9,949 bases of DNA from Hyphomicrobiales bacterium (GTDB lineage Bacteria > Pseudomonadota > Alphaproteobacteria > Rhizobiales > Aestuariivirgaceae), in the NCBI GenBank assembly GCA_026987255.1, contig JALSNA010000314.1, positions 1 through 9,949 on the forward strand, read 5' to 3'. Position 1 is the stretch's first letter; each line of letters opens with the position of its first letter. This document shows positions 4,394-9,949 of this stretch, in pieces. Both the position numbers and the translations under genes were made by a program. The notes under the pieces were generated by a model. It saw only the letters and a program-made list of their open reading frames with translations. It was not told the DNA's origin and ran no database searches.

Positions 4394-6511
4394 TCAGTTG
4401 GAGATGTCCTCGCCGGTTTCCTGATCGACCGCCTTCATGGACAGGCGCACCTTGCCGCGCGGATCGATGGAGAGCAGCTTGACCTTGACCACGTCGCCCT
4501 CGCTGACCACGTCGGTGACCTTGCCGACGCGCCGGTCGGCGAGCTCGGAGATGTGCACCAGGCCATCCTTGGGACCGAAGAAATTGACGAAGGCGCCAAA
4601 ATCCACGACCTTGACCACCTTGCCTTCGTAGATGTGGCCCACTTCCGGCTCGGCGGTCAGGGAGGTGATCCAGTCCCTGGCTGCGGTTATGGCCTTCTTG
4701 TCGGAAGAGGCGATCTTGATGGTGCCGTCGTCGGCGACGTTGATCTTGGCGCCGGTCTTCTCGACGATTTCGCGGATCACCTTGCCGCCGGCGCCGATGA
4801 CGTCGCGGATCTTGGCGACGGGGATGTTCATGACCTCGATGCGCGGGGCATGTTCGGTCAGCTCCGAGCGGCTCTCGGTGAGGGCCTCCTTCATCTTGTC
4901 CAGGATGTGGGCGCGCCCGCCCTTGGCCTGGTTGAGCGCGGTGCGCATGATCTCCTCGGTGATGCCGGTGACCTTGATATCCATCTGCAGGGAGGTGATG
5001 CCCTCCTCGGTGCCGGCCACCTTGAAGTCCATGTCGCCCAGGTGATCCTCGTCACCCAGGATGTCGGAGAGAACGGCGAACTTGTCGCCCTCCAGGATCA
5101 GGCCCATGGCGATGCCCGATACCGGGCGCTTGATGGGCACGCCGGCATCCATGAGCGACAGGGACGCGCCGCAGACCGTGGCCATGGAGGACGACCCGTT
5201 GGATTCGGTGATCTCGGAAACCACGCGCACCGTATAGGGGAACTGCGAGGTCTCCGGCATGACGGCGTGCAGGGCGCGCCAGGCGAGCTTGCCATGGCCC
5301 ACTTCGCGGCGGCCGGTGAAGCCGACGCGGCCGGTCTCGCCGACGGAGAAGGGCGGGAAGTTGTAATGCAGCAGGAAGTTCTCCCGGTAGGTGCCTTCCA
5401 GGGCGTCGATGAACTGCTCGTCCTCGCCGGTGCCCAGGGTGGTGATGACCAGGGCCTGGGTCTCGCCGCGGGTGAACAGGGCCGAGCCATGGGTGCGCGG
5501 CAGCACGCCGACCTGGGAGACGATGGGGCGCACCTCGTCGAGCTTGCGGCCATCGATGCGCGATCCGGTTTCGATGATCTGGCCGCGCACGATTTCCTTC
5601 TCCAGGGTCTTGAAGGCGGCTTGCACCTTGCCGGGATCGCATTCTCCGGCCTCCGCCTTGTCCTGCGGGCACAGGGCGGCCATGGCCTTGTCGCGGGCGG
5701 CGTCGACGGCATCGCGGCGGGCCATCTTCTCGGTGATGGCATAGGCGGCCTTGATGTCCTCGCCCACTTCGGCGCGCACCGCCTCGACGACATCGGAGAT
5801 GTCCACCGGCTCCACCTCGCGGGGGGCCTTGGCGGCCTTTTCGGCCAGTCTGCCGATCATTTCGATCACCGGCTGGAAACCCTCGTGGCCGAACATGACC
5901 GCGCCCAGCATGTCATCCTCGGAGAGCTCCTCGGCTTCCGATTCCACCATGAGCACGGCGTCCTTCGTGCCGGCCACGACCAGATCGAGTTTGGAATTTT
6001 CCAGATCGTCGATGGAGGGGTTGAGGACATAGGCGCCCTCGATGAGGCCGACGCGGGCGCCGCCTATGGGGCCCTTGAAGGGCAGGTTGGCGATGGCCAG
6101 GGCGGCGGAGACGGCGACCATGGCGACGATGTCGGGGTCATTCTCCAGATCGTGGGACATGACCGTGGCGATGACCTGGGTCTCGCACTTGAAGGCCTTG
6201 TCGAAGAGCGGCCGGATGGGCCGGTCGATGAGGCGCGAGACGAGGATTTCCTTCTCGCCGGGGCGGCCTTCGCGCTTGAAGTAGCCGCCGGGGATCTTGC
6301 CCGCGGCGTAGGTCTTTTCCTGATAGTTGACGGTCAGCGGGAAGAAGTCCAGCCCCGGCTTGGGGGATTTCTCCGCCACCACGGTGGCCAGCACCGAGGT
6401 TTCGCCATAGGTGGCCAGCACGGCCCCGTCGGCCTGCCGCGCGATGCGGCCGGTTTCCAGCTTCAGCGGGCGTCCGGCCCACTCGATTTCTTCAACGTGT
6501 ATATCGAACAT
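4394..6511 (-). CDS. pnp: Polynucleotide phosphorylase
   Basis: The enzyme degrades RNA 3' to 5' using phosphate, releasing nucleoside diphosphates, and acts in mRNA turnover as a trimer. The 705 residues show the full domain order: first RNase PH domain (about 5-140), linker and helical domain (about 235-315), second RNase PH domain (about 320-545), KH domain (about 558-615) and S1 domain (about 622-693). Visible motifs are FTRGETQA (346-353), TGRREVGHG (399-407), ESNGSSSMA (436-444), [16 protein letters not shown] (481-496), whose Asp487 and Asp493 match the catalytic aspartates, VIGAGGK (571-577) as the KH GXXG loop, and DGLVHISEL (649-657) in S1. I chose the ATG at 6511 ([11 protein letters not shown]) because AGGA is 7 nt upstream and the family starts this way. 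The ATG at 6517 is too close to AGGA, and the TTG at 6535 adds an unlikely extension. It is the last gene of the infB cluster. Confidence 0.97.
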   Translation of the reverse strand: MFDIHVEEIEWAGRPLKLETGRIARQADGAVLATYGETSVLATVVAEKSPKPGLDFFPLTVNYQEKTYAAGKIPGGYFKREGRPGEKEILVSRLIDRPIRPLFDKAFKCETQVIATVMSHDLENDPDIVAMVAVSAALAIANLPFKGPIGGARVGLIEGAYVLNPSIDDLENSKLDLVVAGTKDAVLMVESEAEELSEDDMLGAVMFGHEGFQPVIEMIGRLAEKAAKAPREVEPVDISDVVEAVRAEVGEDIKAAYAITEKMARRDAVDAARDKAMAALCPQDKAEAGECDPGKVQAAFKTLEKEIVRGQIIETGSRIDGRKLDEVRPIVSQVGVLPRTHGSALFTRGETQALVITTLGTGEDEQFIDALEGTYRENFLLHYNFPPFSVGETGRVGFTGRREVGHGKLAWRALHAVMPETSQFPYTVRVVSEITESNGSSSMATVCGASLSLMDAGVPIKRPVSGIAMGLILEGDKFAVLSDILGDEDHLGDMDFKVAGTEEGITSLQMDIKVTGITEEIMRTALNQAKGGRAHILDKMKEALTESRSELTEHAPRIEVMNIPVAKIRDVIGAGGKVIREIVEKTGAKINVADDGTIKIASSDKKAITAARDWITSLTAEPEVGHIYEGKVVKVVDFGAFVNFFGPKDGLVHISELADRRVGKVTDVVSEGDVVKVKLLSIDPRGKVRLSMKAVDQETGEDISN

Positions 6512-6540
6512 GTTCATTTCCTGCGGTTCTTGCAAAGTGT

Positions 6541-6585
6541 CCGTCTGTCTTGTGTTGCACTCATCCTCATCCTGCTTGCAGACGG
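6541..6585 (-). promoter_or_regulatory. pnp leader stem-loop, start-proximal
   Basis: A 7-bp perfect inverted repeat, CCGTCTG (6541-6547) and CAGACGG (6579-6585), encloses a 31-nt loop. It lies 29 nt upstream of the pnp start codon on the transcribed strand. By analogy with Escherichia coli, where RNase III and PNPase act on the pnp leader, it may take part in autocontrol; that role is inferred. Confidence 0.35.
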
Positions 6586-6599
6586 TTGCGCCATGGCGC

Positions 6600-6635
6600 G
6601 GGAACGAAAGGACGGGCCAGGCCCGCTTCGTTCCC
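6600..6635 (-). promoter_or_regulatory. Strong pnp leader hairpin, candidate RNase III site
   Basis: GGGAACGAA (6600-6608) pairs with TTCGTTCCC (6627-6635) for 9 bp. Above a small internal loop, CGGG (6613-6616) pairs with CCCG (6622-6625). No T-run follows on the minus strand, so it is not a typical terminator. The AT-rich TAATTATA just upstream on that strand resembles a -10 region but has no good -35. The 12-bp palindrome GCGCCATGGCGC (6588-6599) abuts it. Confidence 0.45.
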
Positions 6636-6669
6636 TATAATTACAGCAAGATGCAGACATACGATTTCT

Positions 6670-6698
6670 CTTCGCCGGCTTGCGCCTGGATGGCGAAG
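6670..6698 (-). other. Hairpin downstream of rpsO
   Basis: CTTCGCC (6698-6692 on the minus strand) pairs with GGCGAAG (6676-6670). Inside is GGC-GCAA-GCC, a short stem with a GNRA-type tetraloop. It begins 14 nt after the rpsO stop. There is no T-run, so it more likely marks a processing or 3'-stability element between rpsO and pnp than a full terminator. Confidence 0.4.
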
Positions 6699-6712
6699 CC
6701 ACGGGCATGGCC

Positions 6713-6982
6713 TCAGCGGCGCAGGCCAAGGCGCTTGATGAGGGCCTGGTAGCGGGCCTCGTCCTTGCCTTTCAGGTAATCGAGGAGCTTGCGGCGCAAC
6801 GAGACCAGCTTGAGCAGGCCGCGGCGCGAGTGGTTGTCCTTCTTGTGGACCTTGAAATGCTCGGTGAGGTTGCGGATGCGCTCGGTGAGCACGGCGACCT
6901 GCACCTCCGGCGAGCCGGTGTCGCCTTCACAGGTGGCGAATTCCTTGATCAGCTCGGCCTTGCGTTCGGGCGTAATCGACAT
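6713..6982 (-). CDS. rpsO: 30S ribosomal protein S15
   Basis: The 89-residue length is exactly typical for S15, a primary binder of the central domain of 16S rRNA. The sequence carries family hallmarks: [22 protein letters not shown] (22-43), [25 protein letters not shown] (46-70) and a basic C-terminus ending IKRLGLRR. The ATG at 6982 is preceded by a strong AAGGAG (6994-6989) with a 6-nt spacer. It lies 57 nt after truB and about 200 nt before pnp, the conserved truB-rpsO-pnp order. In Escherichia coli S15 represses its own translation through a pseudoknot; no equivalent is evident to me here. Confidence 0.98.
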   Translation of the reverse strand: MSITPERKAELIKEFATCEGDTGSPEVQVAVLTERIRNLTEHFKVHKKDNHSRRGLLKLVSLRRKLLDYLKGKDEARYQALIKRLGLRR

Positions 6983-7039
6983 CGGGGTCTCCTTGTTTCA
7001 TGGTGTTTTCATCATGAGCGCAAAGGCCCGCAGCCTGGC

Positions 7040-7960
7040 TCACAGGTTGAAGACGCGGCGCGGCTTGAGCATCCCGGCCTCGATGGTTCCCAGCGCAACG
7101 GGCCTGCCCTTGCAGGTCACGAGAACCACATCCTCGGCCAGGGGCGCATCCGCCCCGCGCAGGATCACCTGCTGTCCACGCACAATGCGGGCGGCCTGCG
7201 GCCGGTCCACGGCCAGCGCCGGGATGTCGTCCAGCGCGGTCTCGATCGGCAGCAGGGCCTCCCGCAGGGCCTTGCGTTCGGCGTCCTTATGGCGCAATTC
7301 CTCCAGCTTTTCCAGTGAAATCGCATCTTCCATGGTGAAAGGGCCGACGCGGGTGCGTTTCAGCGCCGCGATATGGCCCAGACAGCCCAGCTGGCGGCCC
7401 ATGTCGCGGGCCAGGGCGCGCACATATGCGCCCTTGCCGGTTTCGGCCTCGAAGACGGCCGTATCGGCATCGGGCATGTCCACCAGTTTCAGGTCATGGA
7501 TCTGGATCAGGCGCGGCTTGAGCTGAACCTCTTCGCCGTCGCGGGCCAGGTCATAGGCGCGCTCGCCCCTGACCTTGATGGCCGAATAGCGCGGCGGCAG
7601 CTGGGAAATCTCGCCGATGTAATCGTCCAGGATGGCCTCGATGGCGGCGCGGGTGGGGCGGGCAGCGGAGGTCTCGACCACCTCGCCCTCGGCATCGTCG
7701 GTGTCGCGCTCCTGCCCCCAGCGGACGGTGAAGCGGTAGGCCTTTTCGCCATCCATGACCCATTGCACGGTCTTGGTGGCCTCGCCGAAGGCAATGGGCA
7801 AGATGCCGGTGGCCAGCGGGTCGAGGGTGCCGCCATGGCCGGCCTTGGCGGCGTTGAACATGCGCTTGGCCATGCCGACGGCGGCGGTGGATGTCATGTC
7901 GAAAGGCTTGTCGAGCACGAGCCAGCCGTGCACGGGGTCGCCACGTCTCTTGCGGGCCAT
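7040..7960 (-). CDS. truB: tRNA pseudouridine(55) synthase TruB
   Basis: TruB converts U55 in the T-loop of tRNAs to pseudouridine. The 306 residues contain the N-terminal HGWLVLDKPFDMTS (11-24), the catalytic block GHGGTLDPLATG (41-52) with nucleophile Asp47, the substrate-binding LPPRYSAIKVRGERAYDLAR segment (from about residue 120), and the GAYVRALARDMG and ALKRTRVGPF motifs of the second half. The C-terminal part (about 250-306) fits a TruB C-terminal/PUA-like extension. The ATG directly follows the rbfA stop (TGA-ATG, zero spacing), with GAGGA inside the rbfA end, so translation is probably coupled. All expected features are present and no frameshift is seen. Confidence 0.97.
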   Translation of the reverse strand: MARKRRGDPVHGWLVLDKPFDMTSTAAVGMAKRMFNAAKAGHGGTLDPLATGILPIAFGEATKTVQWVMDGEKAYRFTVRWGQERDTDDAEGEVVETSAARPTRAAIEAILDDYIGEISQLPPRYSAIKVRGERAYDLARDGEEVQLKPRLIQIHDLKLVDMPDADTAVFEAETGKGAYVRALARDMGRQLGCLGHIAALKRTRVGPFTMEDAISLEKLEELRHKDAERKALREALLPIETALDDIPALAVDRPQAARIVRGQQVILRGADAPLAEDVVLVTCKGRPVALGTIEAGMLKPRRVFNL

Positions 7961-8374
7961 TCAGTCCTCGTCGTTCGGATTGTCTTGCGGGTTCTTGTTC
8001 AGATCGCGCGCCACTTTCGGGTCGCGCAGCAGTTCGTCGATGCGGGCGGCCTGGTCGGCGGCCGGATCGAGCCGGAAGCGCAGGGCGGGCATGTATTTCA
8101 TTCCCCTCAGGCGCGGGGTGATGAGGCCGCGGATGCGCCTGCGGACAGCATTGAGACGCTCTTCCAGCCCTTCGGCGTCCTTGTCCATGAGGGGGCGCAC
8201 CCAGGCGGTGGCCAGCTTCAGATCCGGGGTGATTTCCACCTCGGTGACAGTGATGGTGGCGGTGTCCAGCCCCGGCTCGTCCAGCTTCCTGGCGATGAAG
8301 GTCTCGCCCAGGGCATGACGGATGGTCTCGCCGGCCCGCAGCTGGCGCTGCGAGGGCGGTCTTTTCTTGCTCAT
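7961..8374 (-). CDS. rbfA: Ribosome-binding factor A
   Basis: RbfA is a KH-fold protein that binds late 30S precursors and helps mature the 16S rRNA 5' end. The 137-residue product has the family pattern: SQRQLRAGETIRHALGETF near the N-terminus, ITVTEVEITPDLKLATAWVRPL in the centre, RRRIRGLITPRLRGMKYMPALRFRLD, and a polar acidic tail (NKNPQDNPNDED). The ATG at 8374 is preferred because GGGAG lies 8 nt upstream; an in-frame TTG at 8380 would add two residues. It lies 25 nt after infB and abuts truB. Confidence 0.96.
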   Translation of the reverse strand: MSKKRPPSQRQLRAGETIRHALGETFIARKLDEPGLDTATITVTEVEITPDLKLATAWVRPLMDKDAEGLEERLNAVRRRIRGLITPRLRGMKYMPALRFRLDPAADQAARIDELLRDPKVARDLNKNPQDNPNDED

Positions 8375-8399
8375 GTCCAAAACTCCCGAAAGGGCGGCA

Positions 8400-9949
8400 T
8401 CACAGGCTGCGCTTGATCTCCTCGACGCGGTAGCACTCGATGACGTCGCCCACCTTCAGGTCCTGCCAGTTCTCGAAGGCCATGCCGCATTCCTGCCCGG
8501 CCTGGACTTCCCTGACCTCGTCCTTGAAGCGCTTCAGGGTGCTGAGCCTGCCCTCGTGGATGACCACATTGTCGCGGATCAGGCGCACCCCGGCGCCGCG
8601 CTCCACGGTGCCTTCGGTGACGCGGCAACCGGCAATCTTGCCGACCTTGGAGATGTTGAAGACCTCCAGGATTTCGGCATTGCCCAGATGGGTCTCGCGC
8701 AGCTCCGGCGGCAGCAGGCCGGACATGGCCTGTTTCATGTCATCCACCAGATCGTAGATGATGTTGTAATAGCGCACCTCGATGCCCTCGCGCTGGGCGG
8801 CCTCCTGGGCCTGCTTGTTGGCGCGCACGTTGAAGCCCAGTATGACGGCGCCGGTGGCGGTGGCCAGCTGGACATCGGATTCGGAGACGCCGCCGACGCC
8901 ATAATGCACCACGCGGGCGCGCACCTCGTCGTTGCCCAGCTTGCCCAGGGCCTGGACGATGGCCTCCGCGGAGCCTTGCACGTCGGCCTTGACGAGGATG
9001 GGGAACTCCTTGAGCTCGCCTTCCTTCATCTGGTTCATCATCTGCTCCAGGGAGGCGCGGCGCATGGCCACGCCCTTGGCCTCGCGCTTCTTGCGCTGGC
9101 GGTATTCGGCGACCTCGCGGGCGCGCGCCTCGGACTCGACCGCCACCAGGATGTCCCCGGCCTCGGGCACGGCATTGAAGCCCAGCACCTCCACCGGCAT
9201 GGAAGGGCCGGCGGAGACGGTGTTCCTGCCGGTGTCGTCGATGAGGGCGCGCACCTTGCCCCAGGCGGAGCCGGCGACCACCACGTTGCCCACCTTGAGG
9301 GTGCCGCGCTGCACCAGAACGGTGGCCACCGGGCCGCGGCCGCGGTCGAGCTTGGCTTCCACCACAAGGCCCTCGGCGTTGCGGTCCGGGTTGGCCTTGA
9401 GCTCCATCATCTCGGCCTGCAACTGAATGGCGCTCAAAAGCTCCGGCAGCCCCTGGCCGGTGATGGCGGAGGTCTCGACATCGAGGGCATCGCCGCCCAT
9501 GCTCTCGACGAAGACCTCATGCTGCATCAGCTCGGTGCGCACGCGGTTGGGGTCGGCCTCGGGCTTGTCCATCTTGTTGATGGCGACGATGATGGGCACT
9601 TCGGCCGCCTTGGCGTGGTTGATGGCCTCCACGGTCTGGGGCTTGACGCCGTCATCGGCGGCCACCACCAGCACGACGATGTCGGTGGCCTTGGCGCCGC
9701 GGGCGCGCATGGAGGTGAAGGCCTCGTGGCCGGGGGTGTCGAGGAAGGTGATCTTGCCTTCTTCCGTCTCCACCTGATAGGCGCCGATGTGCTGGGTGAT
9801 GCCGCCGGCCTCGCCGGAGGTCACCTTGGTCTTGCGGATGGCGTCCAGAACCGAGGTCTTGCCGTGATCGACATGGCCCATGACGGTGACCACCGGGGGG
9901 CGGGGCCTGAGGGTCTCGGGGGCATCCTCGGGGCCGATGAGCCCTTCTT
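8400..9949 (-). CDS. infB: Translation initiation factor IF2 (5' part outside window)
   Basis: IF2 is the GTPase that delivers initiator tRNA to the 30S subunit and promotes subunit joining. The window holds the last 515 codons; the frame remains open through the right edge, upstream of [15 protein letters not shown], so the N-terminal region is missing and the GTG at 9893 is not the true start. GTPase motifs are complete: G1 GHVDHGKT, G2 [11 protein letters not shown]3 [17 protein letters not shown]4 [12 protein letters not shown] and G5 SAITGQG. Domains II and III follow. The C-terminal fMet-tRNA-binding domain contains [51 protein letters not shown] and the end EEIKRSL. It is the first visible gene of the cluster; nusA is expected further right. 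Confidence 0.98.
   Translation of the reverse strand, partial: EGLIGPEDAPETLRPRPPVVTVMGHVDHGKTSVLDAIRKTKVTSGEAGGITQHIGAYQVETEEGKITFLDTPGHEAFTSMRARGAKATDIVVLVVAADDGVKPQTVEAINHAKAAEVPIIVAINKMDKPEADPNRVRTELMQHEVFVESMGGDALDVETSAITGQGLPELLSAIQLQAEMMELKANPDRNAEGLVVEAKLDRGRGPVATVLVQRGTLKVGNVVVAGSAWGKVRALIDDTGRNTVSAGPSMPVEVLGFNAVPEAGDILVAVESEARAREVAEYRQRKKREAKGVAMRRASLEQMMNQMKEGELKEFPILVKADVQGSAEAIVQALGKLGNDEVRARVVHYGVGGVSESDVQLATATGAVILGFNVRANKQAQEAAQREGIEVRYYNIIYDLVDDMKQAMSGLLPPELRETHLGNAEILEVFNISKVGKIAGCRVTEGTVERGAGVRLIRDNVVIHEGRLSTLKRFKDEVREVQAGQECGMAFENWQDLKVGDVIECYRVEEIKRSL

Noticed and set aside
4310..6640. A 776-codon open frame on the plus strand opposite pnp
   Set aside because: It is rich in Gly, His, Asp and Leu without domain motifs, as expected for the antisense of a GC-biased gene. 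The minus frame is unmistakably pnp.
7373..8416. A 347-codon plus-strand open frame across truB and rbfA
   Set aside because: It is antisense to two well-identified genes, crosses their junction, and has a Gly/His/Asp-rich shadow composition.

Overview
This is a 9.9-kb, GC-rich chromosomal window from what looks like an alphaproteobacterium, possibly Rhodospirillales-like. That placement rests on the protein sequences, a free-standing prolyl-tRNA editing protein, and the MotA-like/OmpA-like gene pair; it is inference, since no search was run. Coding density is high and no gap between genes exceeds 300 bases.

Left part (1-1640). A secreted OmpA-family protein on the minus strand runs off the left edge. 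It has a signal peptide, one peptidoglycan-binding domain and a proline-rich tail built of 39-residue tandem repeats. Its upstream region is AT-rich and holds two short palindromes 20 bp apart, one overlapping a candidate -35 box. Next come a free-standing prolyl-tRNA deacylase (minus strand, ProX/ProXp-ala family) and, divergently, a tRNA-Gly(GCC) gene with an encoded CCA end.

Middle part (1640-4370). A two-gene plus-strand operon encodes a four-helix MotA/TolQ/ExbB proton-channel subunit and a MotB-like partner. The partner has one transmembrane helix carrying the channel aspartate, about 145 residues of coiled coil, and a C-terminal OmpA/MotB peptidoglycan-binding domain. No flagellar, Tol-Pal, TonB or Zorya genes are adjacent, so the task of this motor-like complex is open; it is the most interesting system here. 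A small secreted cysteine-containing protein of unknown function converges on it. The two stop codons abut inside an 18-bp perfect palindrome.

Right part (4335-9949). The classic translation/RNA-processing cluster infB-rbfA-truB-rpsO-pnp is read leftwards on the minus strand and ends in a strong intrinsic terminator after pnp. It links initiation factor IF2, 30S maturation (RbfA), tRNA U55 pseudouridylation (TruB), ribosomal protein S15 and polynucleotide phosphorylase. infB is cut by the right edge. The rpsO-pnp gap can form several hairpins, as expected where pnp mRNA is processed and autoregulated.

Most of the window is conserved housekeeping DNA. The points worth following up are the motor-like pair with its small convergent neighbour, the repeat-tailed OmpA protein with its operator-like palindromes, and the structured pnp leader.
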